64,000 nt of DNA from Paracoccaceae bacterium (GTDB lineage: Bacteria > Pseudomonadota > Alphaproteobacteria > Rhodobacterales > Rhodobacteraceae): assembly GCA_029246285.1 (NCBI GenBank), contig JAQWNW010000027.1, positions 26,394-90,393 of the forward strand. The letters run 5' to 3'. Position 1 is the first letter of the stretch. Each line of letters begins with the position of its first letter. Position numbers and translations under genes: made by a program. Below the pieces are notes generated by a model. It had not been told where the DNA came from, did not search any database, and worked only from the letters and a program-made list of their open reading frames with translations. Positions 17,592-27,410 of the stretch are shown here, in pieces.

Positions 17592-18947
17592 TCAAGACAC
17601 TCTAGACGGTAATTTCATTGTTACTAATTCTTCAGCAGCGGTGGGATGTACCGCAATCGTATTATCAAAATCTTCTTTTCTTGCACCCATCTGTATTGCA
17701 ACACCAGCTAATTGAATCATTTCCGAAGCCCCAGCCCCAGCAATATGTACGCCTAAAACCTTTTGAGACTCCTGATTAACAAGAATCTTCATTAAAATCT
17801 GCTCAGAATTTCCTGATAATACATTGCTCATTGGCCTAAATTTAGCCACAAAAACTTCTACAGGCCCTTTTGTTTTTGCCTCATCTTCGGTTAAACCGAC
17901 CGTACCAATCTCAGGTTGAGTAAAAATAGCCGTTGGAATAGAAGAATGGATTGCCTCCGTTGGCTTACCCTCAAAAACAGTCCTTACGAATGCCGCACCC
18001 TCTCGGATTGCAACAGGAGTGAGGTTTGCTCTATTTGTAACATCTCCTACAGCGAAAATAGAGGGGATCGCAGTTTGACTATATTCATTTACCAAGACCT
18101 CCCCAACTTCTCCTAGCGTCAATCCTAGTTTCTCCAAACCTAAATCCTTTGTAGCTGGAGTTCGACCTGTAGCACTCAAAACAAGATCAACAGTTACGGA
18201 AGTGCCATCGGAAATAGTAACCAAAAAACCAGCTTCGGTTTTACTAATTTTCTTAACTTCTTTGTTAAACTGCAAATCGATGCCTCGAGCCATCATCGCC
18301 TGGGCGACATGATTAGTCACCTCAGAATCAAATCCTCTAAGGATAGAGCGCCCTCGATATAATTGTAAAACTTTAGTTCCCAACCCATTCAAAATACTTG
18401 CAAATTCACATGCAATGTATCCACCACCAATAATTAAAATTCTCTCAGGCAGAACTTTCAAATCGAACACTTCATTCGAACTGATACAGTACTGAGAACC
18501 ATCATAATTTGGTATAGATGGATATCCCCCAACTGCAATGAGAATATTTCGCGCACTAAATGTCTCACCAGAGTTTAATTGAACTGTGTGTTTAGTTTTT
18601 ACCTCACCTCGCGTGTTAAATACTTTGACACCCGCTTTTACCAAATTGTTATGATATATTTTTTCTAAACGTGATATTTCTATATCTTTGGATTTGATTA
18701 ATTTTTCCCAATTAAAGGTCAAATCAGAAATATTCCAACCAAAACTAGAAGAGGTTTCAAAAGATTTTGAAAAATCACTCGCATAATATAGTAATTTTTT
18801 TGGGACACAGCCACGAATAACACATGTTCCTCCCATTCTGTATTCCTCGCAAAGTCCAACTTTAAAACCTAATTCACTTGTTAATCGCGCAGCTCTGACC
18901 CCTCCAGATCCCCCACCAATCACAAATAAGTCAAAATCAAATTCCAT
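17592..18947 (-). CDS. gor: Glutathione-disulfide reductase
   Basis: FAD- and NADPH-dependent reduction of glutathione disulfide. FAD motif GGGSGGVRAAR (11-21), redox pair Cys42/Cys47 in GGTCVIRGCVPKK, second nucleotide motif IIGGGYIACEFASIL, SATGRTPA and the dimer-partner HPTAAEELVTM at the C-terminus with the catalytic His-Glu. 451 residues is standard. It starts 3 bases after the rpiA stop. Confidence 0.93.
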   Translation of the reverse strand: MEFDFDLFVIGGGSGGVRAARLTSELGFKVGLCEEYRMGGTCVIRGCVPKKLLYYASDFSKSFETSSSFGWNISDLTFNWEKLIKSKDIEISRLEKIYHNNLVKAGVKVFNTRGEVKTKHTVQLNSGETFSARNILIAVGGYPSIPNYDGSQYCISSNEVFDLKVLPERILIIGGGYIACEFASILNGLGTKVLQLYRGRSILRGFDSEVTNHVAQAMMARGIDLQFNKEVKKISKTEAGFLVTISDGTSVTVDLVLSATGRTPATKDLGLEKLGLTLGEVGEVLVNEYSQTAIPSIFAVGDVTNRANLTPVAIREGAAFVRTVFEGKPTEAIHSSIPTAIFTQPEIGTVGLTEDEAKTKGPVEVFVAKFRPMSNVLSGNSEQILMKILVNQESQKVLGVHIAGAGASEMIQLAGVAIQMGARKEDFDNTIAVHPTAAEELVTMKLPSRVS

Positions 18948-18950
18948 AAA

Positions 18951-19742
18951 TTACTTACCCTCGATCATAGATTTAATAAAACTCATTTCATCTAAATCTA
19001 TCTTGTAAGAAACACTAGCTTTTGTTTTATTTGAATACACGTCCACTACTCCATTACTTTTCCCCACAAAAACTTCATCACATAAGCCAATAAATATACC
19101 ATGTTCAACTACACCAGGTAAGTTATTAATATTTAATGCTAAATCTTCCACTTTATTCATTCTACTCAGTTTGTAGTCTAAGATATAGTGACCTTCGTCA
19201 GTAAGAAAAACCTCATTGAACTTTTTTCGCAAAACACCTTTTGGTTTTTCATAACCAAGTGAAGTCAGAAGTTGCGATAAATTTCTCTCAATCGTTTCAA
19301 CTCCAAATGGTACAATTTCAATTGGCAATGGGAATTTTCCCAGGGTATTTACTCGCTTGGCTTCATCGGCAATAACGATCATTTTGGAGCTAGCAGCTGC
19401 TACAATTTTTTCTTGTAATAACGCTCCTCCTCCGCCCTTTATCAAATTTAATTGATCATCAAATTCATCTGCCCCATCAACTGTTAAATCGATGCCATTG
19501 ATCTCTTTCAAAGATACAACCTTTATACCTAAGGACTCTGCCAAACTCTTAGTTTGAGTTGATGTCGATGTTGCCAAAATCTGCAAACCATCTTTTCGTA
19601 CTAACTCCGCTAAAAAGACTATAAACCAAGATGCTGTTGACCCAGTTCCCAATCCAACTCTCATACCATTTTTTATAGATCCCAAGGCATGTTTAGCGGA
19701 AATATATTTAGCTTTTTCACTATTACTAAAATCAAACGACAT
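18951..19742 (-). CDS. rpiA: Ribose-5-phosphate isomerase A
   Basis: Interconverts ribulose 5-phosphate and ribose 5-phosphate. GLGTGSTASWF, TVDGADEFD and KGGGGALLQEK are the three active-site motifs. I place the start at the ATG at 19742 (263 residues; MSFDFSNSEKAK), with GGGAG 9 bases upstream; an upstream ATG at 19811 would add a 23-residue hydrophobic leader not expected for a cytosolic enzyme. Runs into gor, a pairing often seen in Rhodobacterales. Confidence 0.92.
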   Translation of the reverse strand: MSFDFSNSEKAKYISAKHALGSIKNGMRVGLGTGSTASWFIVFLAELVRKDGLQILATSTSTQTKSLAESLGIKVVSLKEINGIDLTVDGADEFDDQLNLIKGGGGALLQEKIVAAASSKMIVIADEAKRVNTLGKFPLPIEIVPFGVETIERNLSQLLTSLGYEKPKGVLRKKFNEVFLTDEGHYILDYKLSRMNKVEDLALNINNLPGVVEHGIFIGLCDEVFVGKSNGVVDVYSNKTKASVSYKIDLDEMSFIKSMIEGK

Positions 19743-19914
19743 ATTTGTTTTCTCCCAACATTCATATACCCAAATAAATATGAGAGAGCGAGAAAAATTT
19801 CTGACTAACATAATTATAAATTTTTAATTTCTTAAAAAATCAATTTTAGGTCGTTTTTATTTAGTTTTAGAGAACTTTTTGAGTTTAGATCATTAAAAGT
19901 TTAGGAGATAATTA

Positions 19915-21288
19915 ATGTTTCAATCGGTTTTTGATATTTTCAAAATTGGATTAGGTCCATCTAGCTCTCACACTATTGGTCCATTATTAGCTGCTAGCAA
20001 CTTTTTAGATATTATTGATAAAAGTATGTTCAAACCATACGCTGTTAGAGTCTCGCTACACGGCTCTTTAGCATATACAGGCATAGGTCACGGAACAGAT
20101 AAAGCGATCATATTGGGTTTATCAAAATTTAAACTCTCTGAATACAACGAGACACTTGTAAACAATATTATATCGTCAGTTACCAAAACAAAGTTAATTA
20201 AATTTTCAGACACAGAATATTTAAAATTCGCCCCTCAAAGAGATATTATTTTTGATTATAAAAAAAAGCTTAACGCTCATCCCAATGGGATGATTTTTTC
20301 TGCACTTGATGCTCAAAATGATGTTTTACTTTCTCAGACATATTTCTCGATTGGCGGAGGAACGATTGTTACAGAATCTGAACTTGATCATCACAAGAAT
20401 GAATATGACACTGGTAATTATCCATATCCGTTCAAGAATGCAGATGAAATGCTTTCAATGGCCAGTATTAGTGGTAAGACAATCGCCGAGATGAAGCTAG
20501 AAAATGAATTAATTTTAGATAAACAAAACGTAATAATTGGCAAATTATTCAATATTGCTGACACCATGAATAATGTAATTGATCGTGGAATGTCAAAAGA
20601 TGGAACCTTACCAGGCGGACTAAATGTAAGAAGGCGCTCGAAAAATATTTATGACAGTTTGAATGCTGACAGGAAAAATAACCTTCAGGCACCACATATA
20701 ATAAATGATTGGATATCAGTTTACGCCATGGCAGTTAATGAAGAAAATGCAAGCGGAGGCCAAGTCGTCACTGCCCCAACAAATGGGGCAGCTGGAATTA
20801 TCCCAGCAACATTACGCTATTATTTAGATTTTGTACCAGATGCATCAAGAACTCGAATACCAGAGTTTCTCTTAACTTGCTCCGCAATTGGTGGAATTAT
20901 CAAACATAACGCCTCAATCTCTGGGGCAGAATGTGGCTGTCAAGCCGAAGTAGGGTCTGCCTCTGCGATGGCGGCAGCGGGACTTTGTGCGCTATTAGGA
21001 GGGACCCCAGCCCAGGTTGAAAACGCCGCCGAAATTGCACTCGAACATCACCTTGGTATGACATGTGATCCAATCAAAGGTTTAGTTCAAATACCATGCA
21101 TTGAAAGAAATGGTCTAGGCGCAATTAAGGCGATTGCTGCAGCATCTCTTTCAATGCGAGGTGATGGTAATCATATAGTCTCTCTAGATAGCTGTGTGGA
21201 GACTATGAGGCAGACAGGTATTGATATGAATATGAAATACAAGGAAACAGCCTTGGGCGGACTTGCAGTTAATGTTCCAAATTGTTAA
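19915..21288 (+). CDS. sdaA: L-serine ammonia-lyase (iron-sulfur type)
   Basis: Deaminates L-serine to pyruvate with a 4Fe-4S cluster. Single-chain form of 457 residues: N-terminal beta domain with [10 protein letters not shown] (13-22) and C-terminal alpha domain with [18 protein letters not shown]. The cluster cysteines include the one in GAECGCQAE and the C-x10-C pair in [24 protein letters not shown] lies 8 bases before the ATG. Stands alone between the divergent rpiA and the glnBA unit; converts serine into central carbon. Confidence 0.93.
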   Translation: MFQSVFDIFKIGLGPSSSHTIGPLLAASNFLDIIDKSMFKPYAVRVSLHGSLAYTGIGHGTDKAIILGLSKFKLSEYNETLVNNIISSVTKTKLIKFSDTEYLKFAPQRDIIFDYKKKLNAHPNGMIFSALDAQNDVLLSQTYFSIGGGTIVTESELDHHKNEYDTGNYPYPFKNADEMLSMASISGKTIAEMKLENELILDKQNVIIGKLFNIADTMNNVIDRGMSKDGTLPGGLNVRRRSKNIYDSLNADRKNNLQAPHIINDWISVYAMAVNEENASGGQVVTAPTNGAAGIIPATLRYYLDFVPDASRTRIPEFLLTCSAIGGIIKHNASISGAECGCQAEVGSASAMAAAGLCALLGGTPAQVENAAEIALEHHLGMTCDPIKGLVQIPCIERNGLGAIKAIAAASLSMRGDGNHIVSLDSCVETMRQTGIDMNMKYKETALGGLAVNVPNC

Positions 21289-21300
21289 AGAAAGCTCAAT

Positions 21301-21340
21301 TTTGCCTAATTTTTAACCTTTTTGCTTAATTTTTAATCAT
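21301..21340. repeat. Two 20-bp tandem repeats before the glnB promoter
   Basis: Unit 1 (21301-21320) and unit 2 (21321-21340) match at 17 of 20 positions, sharing TTTGC-TAATTTTTAA. They begin 12 bases after the sdaA stop and end 45 bases before the sigma-54-like element. The 20-bp spacing is close to two helical turns, as for paired activator sites. It could also be a chance AT-rich duplication. Confidence 0.5.
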
Positions 21341-21385
21341 TTTTGAAAAAAATAAGCTATTTTGACAATTAAATTTATTTTGGTG

Positions 21386-21776
<391 letters not shown>

Positions 21777-21802
21777 GATAAAAAGACAGTAGGAGTTAAA
21801 AG

Positions 21803-23212
21803 ATGAGCGACAATAGAAATGTTTTAAAGATGATAGAAGATGAAGACGCTGAATATGTCGACATTAGATTTACAGATCCCCGAGGTAAATTACAACATGT
21901 CACGGTTATGGCTGACCAGGTTGACGAAGATTTCTTGGAAGAAGGCTTTATGTTTGATGGATCTTCAATCTCGGGTTGGAAGTCAATAGATCAATCTGAT
22001 ATGAAACTAATGCCCGACAGCAATACATGCTATGTAGATCCTTTCTATGCTGAAAAAACATTAGCAATTCACTGTTCTGTAGTCGAGCCCGACACTGGCG
22101 AAGCTTACGATCGAGATCCAAGAGGAACCGCACAAAAAGCGGAAGCTTACTTAATAGCCTCTGGCATAGGTGATCAGTCATTTTTTGGACCTGAAGCAGA
22201 ATTTTTCTTATTTGATGACGTTCGATTTTCCAACACAGCTAATAAAGTGTCATATGAAATCGATGCTGCAGATGCCTCTTGGAACACTGACACTGAGTAT
22301 GAGATGGGGAATATGGGGCACAGACCAGGTCTAAAAGGCGGATACTTCCCCGTGAATCCTACAGACGCTGCACAGGATATTCGCTCCGAAATGCTTTCTA
22401 CCATGAAGCGTATGGGTATGAAGGTAGACAAACATCATCATGAGGTTGCCTCTTGTCAACATGAATTAGGCTTAATTTTTGGAAGCTTAACCCATCAAGC
22501 AGATGAACTTCAAAAATATAAGTACGTCATTCATAACGTTGCCCATGCTTATGGAAAATCAGCAACTTTTATGCCAAAACCAATAGCGGGTGACAACGGA
22601 ACAGGAATGCACGTTAATATGTCTATCTGGAAAGATGGAAAGCCTCTATTCGCTGGAGATAAATATGCTGACCTATCTCAAGAAGCTATGTATTTTATAG
22701 GAGGCATACTAAAGCATGCCAAAGCTCTTAATGCATTCACCAACCCTGCGACTAATAGCTACAAAAGACTAATACCAGGATTTGAAGCTCCAGTTCTCCG
22801 AGCTTATTCTGCTAGAAATCGCTCCGGTTGCATCAGAATTCCTTGGGCGGAATCTCCAAAGGCAAAACGAATTGAAGCTCGCTTCCCCGACCCTGCAGCC
22901 AATCCATACTTATGTTTTGCCGCACTGCTAATGGCTGGATTAGATGGAATAAAGAACAAAATTGATCCAGGAGAGGCATCAGATAAAGATTTGTATGACC
23001 TGCCTCCGGAGGAACTATCAGATATTCCAACTGTATGCGGTAGCCTTAGGGAAGCTTTAGAAGAACTTCAACAAGATATGGAATTTTTGCTTGCTGGTGA
23101 TGTTTTTACAAAATCTCAAATAGAAGGTTATATTGAACTGAAAATGGAAGAAGTAACAAAATATGAACACACACCACATCCCGTTGAATTTGGAATGTAT
23201 TATAGTTGTTAA
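21803..23212 (+). CDS. glnA: Glutamine synthetase, type I
   Basis: Assimilates ammonium into glutamine. 469 residues: [11 protein letters not shown] (49-59), NTGY-type flexible and metal sites in [11 protein letters not shown] and [25 protein letters not shown], and [10 protein letters not shown]. The adenylylation site Tyr398 is in [10 protein letters not shown], so GlnE-type control is likely. AGGAG lies before the ATG, 26 bases after glnB; the pair is one unit and a hairpin follows the stop. Confidence 0.96.
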   Translation: MSDNRNVLKMIEDEDAEYVDIRFTDPRGKLQHVTVMADQVDEDFLEEGFMFDGSSISGWKSIDQSDMKLMPDSNTCYVDPFYAEKTLAIHCSVVEPDTGEAYDRDPRGTAQKAEAYLIASGIGDQSFFGPEAEFFLFDDVRFSNTANKVSYEIDAADASWNTDTEYEMGNMGHRPGLKGGYFPVNPTDAAQDIRSEMLSTMKRMGMKVDKHHHEVASCQHELGLIFGSLTHQADELQKYKYVIHNVAHAYGKSATFMPKPIAGDNGTGMHVNMSIWKDGKPLFAGDKYADLSQEAMYFIGGILKHAKALNAFTNPATNSYKRLIPGFEAPVLRAYSARNRSGCIRIPWAESPKAKRIEARFPDPAANPYLCFAALLMAGLDGIKNKIDPGEASDKDLYDLPPEELSDIPTVCGSLREALEELQQDMEFLLAGDVFTKSQIEGYIELKMEEVTKYEHTPHPVEFGMYYSC

Positions 23213-23223
23213 GAATTAATCTG

Positions 23224-23253
23224 GCTCAAAACCTAAACCCTTAGGTTTTGAGC
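23224..23253 (+). terminator. Stem-loop after glnA, probable terminator
   Basis: A perfect 13-bp stem, GCTCAAAACCTAA (23224-23236) with TTAGGTTTTGAGC (23241-23253), loop of 4 bases, starting 12 bases after the glnA stop. No strong T-run follows directly, so it may terminate weakly or protect the 3' end. Confidence 0.65.
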
Positions 23254-23382
23254 AATCAATTATTTGTAAAAAACTTCTTTTAAATCATAAAAATGCTCAA
23301 ATTTAGAAATTCCTTAAGGTAAAAAGGCTCAATGGCGCCTTGACCCATCCCACAAAATGTCGCAAATTGACATATGCTGTCG

Positions 23383-23400
23383 CGTCGGTTAAGGCCGACG
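23383..23400 (+). promoter_or_regulatory. GC-rich hairpin in the leader of the betaine ABC operon
   Basis: CGTCGG (23383-23388) pairs with CCGACG (23395-23400) across a 6-base loop, 43 bases before the binding-protein ATG; it stands out in this AT-rich gap. TTGACA lies at 23367-23372 without a convincing -10 at normal spacing. An AAGGC/GCCTT dyad lies just upstream near 23325-23342. The region could be an operator or a structured leader; no known riboswitch class was recognised. AGGGAG precedes the ATG. Confidence 0.35.
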
Positions 23401-23443
23401 GTTGTATTATTATTAAATAAGTCTGCATAAGAGGGAGAAATCT

Positions 23444-24451
23444 ATGCATAAATCAATATTAAGCGCGGCAGTTGTTGCCGGCTCACTCGCTATATCATCA
23501 GGAGCATACGCTGCTGACTGTGGCGATATAAGTATGGCTGATATGAATTGGCCATCTGCCACTTTAATGGCAAACGTTGACAAAATTATTCTAGAAGCAG
23601 GTTATGGTTGTGAGGTTGAAATGGTCGTTGGAGCAACCACTGTTACCTTCGCGTCAATGAATGAAAAAGGTCAGCCAGATGTAGCAGCAGAGCTATGGAT
23701 TAACGCGGTTAGAGAACCACTCTTCGCCGCAATGGATGAAGGTAGATTACACTCTGCCCGAGAAATGCCTATTACCGATCTAGGTGAAGGCTGGTGGTTA
23801 CCACCTTACACAAAAGAAGCACATCCAGAGCTAAAAACAGTCTTGGACATTTTAGAACGTCCAGATTTATTTCCAGATAAGGAAGATCCTTCAAGAGGTG
23901 CTTTCATTGGATGCCCAGCGGGCTGGGGATGTCAGCTGTCTAACCAAAGTCTTTTCATTGCCTTTGAAATGGAAGAAAAAGGTTGGAACTTAATTGATCC
24001 TGGTTCACAAGCTGGACTGGACGGATCTATCGTAAAAGCCAATGAGCGTGGTGAGAACTGGTTCGGTTATTACTGGGCGCCAACATCAATGATTGGCAAG
24101 TATAACCTGCAGTTGATGCCTTTCGGAGTTCCGTTCGCTGGATCTGAAAACTGGGATGGTTGCGTTGCAAAAGGCCCGGAAGCATGTACAGATCCAAAAC
24201 CCTCTGCGTGGACATAATCTGAAGTTCACACAGTTGTTACCGATCGCTTCAAAAATATGGCTGGCCCAGCCATGGACTACTTCTCCAATCGTATTTGGCC
24301 AGGTGGAGTAATGGGAAGTATGCTTGTATTCATGGAAGAAGAGCAAGCTGACGGACCAGACGCAGCTTTGCATTTCATGGAAGCGCATGAAGACCTTTGG
24401 ATGCAGTGGGTTCCTGCTGACGTAGCTGCGAAAGTAAAAGCGTCACTATAA
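23444..24451 (+). pseudogene. Glycine betaine/DMSP-type ABC transporter substrate-binding protein, interrupted by an in-frame TAA
   Basis: Periplasmic binding protein of the ProX/OpuAC type. Signal peptide 1-23 ends in AYA. The body has AELWINAVREPL, DLGEGWWLPPYT, GCPAGWGCQLSNQ and GYYWAPTSMIGKYNLQLM, rich in Trp and Tyr as in quaternary-ammonium sites. Codon 258 is TAA (24215-24217), directly after KPSAWT, but the same frame then continues SEVHTVVTDRFKNMAGP through 24448 with family-like sequence and a normal TAA end, so the intact product would be 335 residues. One base change (for example from AAA, CAA or GAA) explains it. It may be a sequence error, a recent nonsense mutation or readthrough. 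Without the last 77 residues the fold would be incomplete. Confidence 0.85.
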
Positions 24452-24464
24452 GCTATAAAACTAT

Positions 24465-24503
24465 AAATTGCCCAGCTATTTGAGTATAGCTGGGCAATTT
24501 TTT
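24465..24503 (+). terminator. Strong stem-loop with T-run between binding-protein and permease genes
   Basis: AAATTGCCCAGCTAT (24465-24479) pairs perfectly with ATAGCTGGGCAATTT (24486-24500) over a 6-base loop, and the T-run extends to 24503. It has the form of an intrinsic terminator. Inside an operon such an element usually lets the binding protein be made in excess over the membrane parts. Confidence 0.8.
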
Positions 24504-24528
24504 AATATTTAATATTGGGGTAATTAAG

Positions 24529-25452
24529 ATGAGTTTCTTCGATCGATGTGTTGAATATGACAAGCTTAGCATTTGGAAATTTCCTGCATTAGAAAAAAGC
24601 TGTCTGAGGGATGTTAAGAAAGCCACCGATGAGTCTTTTAAATCTTTTTCCAGAGAGTATGGCGAGTTGATGGAGACTATTTTCGATCCACTTTTGTATT
24701 TTTTAATCTGGTTCGAAAAACTTCTTAATAATACTCCATGGCCAATAATCGTTTTGATTGTAGGAGGATTAGCATATCTCGGTTCTCGTAGCTGGAAGCT
24801 TTCAGCTGGAGCAATGATTTCATTTTTACTTATTGGTTATTTAGGAATGTGGAAGAATACAATGTCGACAGTTGCACTTATTTCAGTCGCCACCTTACTA
24901 TGTATTGTTTTAGGAATTCCCTTGGGTGTTTGGATGTCACGATCAGAACGGGTTCAAAGAATTATAACACCAATTCTGGACATAATGCAGACTATCCCAA
25001 TTTTTGTTTATTTGCTGCCAGTTGTTATGTTGTTAGGAATTGGGAAGGTACCTGGCTTAATTGCAGTGTGCGTTTACGCAATGCCCCCAATTATTCGATT
25101 AACAAATTTAGGTCTCAGATTAGTTGATAAAGATATTCTAGAAGCTGCGGACTCATTTGGCTCCAATTATCGCCAACGCTTATTTAACGTTCAATTTCCG
25201 CTCGCGTTACCAAATATATTTGCGGGAGTTAATCAAACCATAATGATGGCATTAGCAATGGTTGTTATTGCTTCGATGATCGGTGTTAAAGGTTTGGGAA
25301 TGCCTGTTCTTCAATCAATCCAAAATCAATACCTCGCTTTGGGTCTCATGAATGGCTTAGCAATTGTCGCCTTAGCGATTATTTTTGATCGAGTAAGCCA
25401 GCAGTACGGTAAAAGATTACAGCGTCATCGTGAAGGAGGCCATGATGCCTGA
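24529..25452 (+). CDS. Betaine-type ABC transporter permease (ProW/OpuAB)
   Basis: 307 residues. A hydrophilic N-terminus of about 55 residues is followed by several membrane helices. The cytoplasmic coupling (EAA) loop reads DILEAADSFGSNYRQRLFNVQFPLALP. Similar to ProW/OpuAB of quaternary-amine importers. It overlaps the ATPase gene by 8 bases. Substrate could be glycine betaine, choline or DMSP; dddP two genes away favours DMSP, by inference only. Confidence 0.88.
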   Translation: MSFFDRCVEYDKLSIWKFPALEKSCLRDVKKATDESFKSFSREYGELMETIFDPLLYFLIWFEKLLNNTPWPIIVLIVGGLAYLGSRSWKLSAGAMISFLLIGYLGMWKNTMSTVALISVATLLCIVLGIPLGVWMSRSERVQRIITPILDIMQTIPIFVYLLPVVMLLGIGKVPGLIAVCVYAMPPIIRLTNLGLRLVDKDILEAADSFGSNYRQRLFNVQFPLALPNIFAGVNQTIMMALAMVVIASMIGVKGLGMPVLQSIQNQYLALGLMNGLAIVALAIIFDRVSQQYGKRLQRHREGGHDA

Positions 25453-26491
25453 TATAAAAATACAAATAAAAAATCTCTATAAGATATTTGGAGCAAACGA
25501 TAAAAAAATGCTCCCTCACATTGAAAGTGGAATGGGGAAAACTGAACTATTGGATCGGCATGCGCATGTACTAGCACTAAGTGATGTAAATATCGATATA
25601 CCAGCAAAAGGCATTCAAGTAATAATGGGCCTATCAGGCTCAGGTAAGTCGACATTAATAAGACATATAAACAGATTAATCGAACCTACATCAGGACAAA
25701 TGTTGGTGGATGGTACTGACGTTCTCGGAATGTCAGACAACGAGCTTGAAAACTTTAGAAGATTTAAAGCATCAATGGTTTTTCAAAATTTTGCACTTTT
25801 TCCACACAAGACCATTTTAGAAAATGGAATGTATGGGTTAAAGGTACAAGGTGTGAAAGATGAACAAGCCAAACCACAAGCTCAGAAATGGTTAGATAGA
25901 GTGGGACTTTCTGGATTTGAAGATCGTTATCCAGCACAATTGTCTGGTGGAATGCAGCAACGGGTAGGCTTAGCTAGAGCTCTATCAACGGACGCAGACA
26001 TCTTATTAATGGATGAAGCTTTTTCCGCTTTAGACCCACTTATTCGAACAGATATGCAGGACGTATTGCTTGATCTACAGAAAGAGCTTCACAAAACAGT
26101 TGTCTTTATCACCCATGATTTAGATGAAGCACTTAGAATCGGAGATAATATTGCCATTCTCAGAGATGGTGAAGTTGTGCAGCAAGGTAATCCTCAGGAA
26201 ATCATACTCAATCCAGCTGATGAATACGTATCTGACTTTATTCAAGATATTAATAGACCAAGAGTTTTGCAAATTGGTTCTATTGCAGACCCAAAGAATA
26301 AATCTAAAGGACCATCTATGGATGCAGAAACTGTCGTAGAGGACGCTCTTCAAGAGGTGATCGCCACTAAAGCAGAAGGTGTGAAAGTCACACAAAATGG
26401 AAAATTAATTGGCGCGGCATCTTTGGAACAAATGATCCATGCCATTGCAAGGCCGACAGCCGATAAAAAAGGTATAGAAAGCTACCGATAA
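25445..26491 (+). CDS. Betaine-type ABC transporter ATP-binding protein (ProV/OpuAA)
   Basis: ATPase of the importer. Walker A GLSGSGKST, Q-loop MVFQNFALFPHKT, signature LSGGMQQRVGLARAL, Walker B ILLMDEAFSALDP and switch His in FITHDLDEA. An N-terminal extension precedes the ATPase core, as in ProV, and the C-terminal 70 residues are a short, incomplete CBS-like region. I choose the ATG at 25445 because GGAGG lies 6 bases upstream; the ATG at 25442 and GTG at 25430 are too close to or overlap that site. Ends 7 bases before the convergent DUF3445 gene. Confidence 0.9.
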   Translation: MPDIKIQIKNLYKIFGANDKKMLPHIESGMGKTELLDRHAHVLALSDVNIDIPAKGIQVIMGLSGSGKSTLIRHINRLIEPTSGQMLVDGTDVLGMSDNELENFRRFKASMVFQNFALFPHKTILENGMYGLKVQGVKDEQAKPQAQKWLDRVGLSGFEDRYPAQLSGGMQQRVGLARALSTDADILLMDEAFSALDPLIRTDMQDVLLDLQKELHKTVVFITHDLDEALRIGDNIAILRDGEVVQQGNPQEIILNPADEYVSDFIQDINRPRVLQIGSIADPKNKSKGPSMDAETVVEDALQEVIATKAEGVKVTQNGKLIGAASLEQMIHAIARPTADKKGIESYR

Positions 26492-26498
26492 GAGATTT

Positions 26499-27338
26499 TT
26501 ACGACTTTTCTACGCCATAGGCTTGCATTAAGTTTTCTAATTCTAATTGCTTCTGCTGTAGAATGCTCAGATTTTGAAGGGGAATAATTGTATTGTGTAT
26601 GCCAAATATCACAGCTTTGGAAACTCGCAATCTAATTAAGCTTTGGAACTCCGATCTCACCCATAACTTGTCATTTTTTGATATACTTCGTCGTGTACTC
26701 ATTGTCCTTGGTTGATGTAAGTTTGGATCGGAGTATATCAAAGTGTTCACTCTAAACATAGGATGATCAACCCTGATAACATCAAATAACCTTTGTACCC
26801 GTCTAGCAAGATCTTCATCATAACTGGGGACAGGTTCATGAATTTTAATTAAGGGTTTACCAATTTTTTCGCTAAGAGACCAACTGGATGGGAAACATAA
26901 GCAAGCTGCAGTTAACACATGCTCATCATCTTGTAATTCCATTACACATAAATCGTGTTGAGTTAATCTACCTGCTGTAAGTAGAGGATGATCATTAAAA
27001 AGGTTAACTTCAATACCATCTGTTCTTATTAATCCCGATCTAGTTTTTACATATCCTTTAGCTTGAAGGTGCCTAACAATATTAGCCAATAACTCTTCAC
27101 AAGCTGCCTCGGATCCTGATAAACATTGAAAAACCACATCTTTTTTATTTGAAATTAAATAATCTCGATATGCCATCTGCTCAGGAAACACGTCATCAGA
27201 AAACAACCAATCATCGATTTCTAATGGATTAAGTCCGGGAAGTCTTGAGAATTTAGGCTCCATCCAGGCTGCAATCTTAATTTCTTTTTGACAAATTTCT
27301 TTATAATTTTTCAAAATCTCACTCTTTAAAAACGACAT
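26499..27338 (-). CDS. DUF3445 family protein, heme-dependent oxidative N-demethylase-like
   Basis: 279 residues from the ATG at 27338. Matches PF11927 by its overall pattern: MEPKFSRLPGLNPLEIDDWL, RTDGIEVNLFNDHPLLTAGR, LCFPSSWSLSEKIGKPLIKI HEPVP split by a charged loop, then VNTLIYSDPNLHQPR and LWVRSEFQSLIRL. Family members include a subunit of dimethylamine monooxygenase and a heme-dependent N-demethylase. No reductase or ferredoxin partner is adjacent. A GGGAG lies at 27369-27373 and could serve a non-ATG start upstream, so the start is uncertain. It is divergent from dddP with a 72-base gap. Confidence 0.75.
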   Translation of the reverse strand: MSFLKSEILKNYKEICQKEIKIAAWMEPKFSRLPGLNPLEIDDWLFSDDVFPEQMAYRDYLISNKKDVVFQCLSGSEAACEELLANIVRHLQAKGYVKTRSGLIRTDGIEVNLFNDHPLLTAGRLTQHDLCVMELQDDEHVLTAACLCFPSSWSLSEKIGKPLIKIHEPVPSYDEDLARRVQRLFDVIRVDHPMFRVNTLIYSDPNLHQPRTMSTRRSISKNDKLWVRSEFQSLIRLRVSKAVIFGIHNTIIPLQNLSILQQKQLELENLMQAYGVEKS

Positions 27339-27410
27339 TAATTGACGCGTATAGAATTGCTTAATCAACTCCCATATCGCAATTTATAAATAAGTAACAG
27401 TTGGGGTACA

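Noticed and set aside
24257..24451. Separate small gene after the binding protein
   Set aside because: It is in the same frame as the upstream part and continues its family sequence without a ribosome-binding site, so it is the 3' piece of one interrupted gene.
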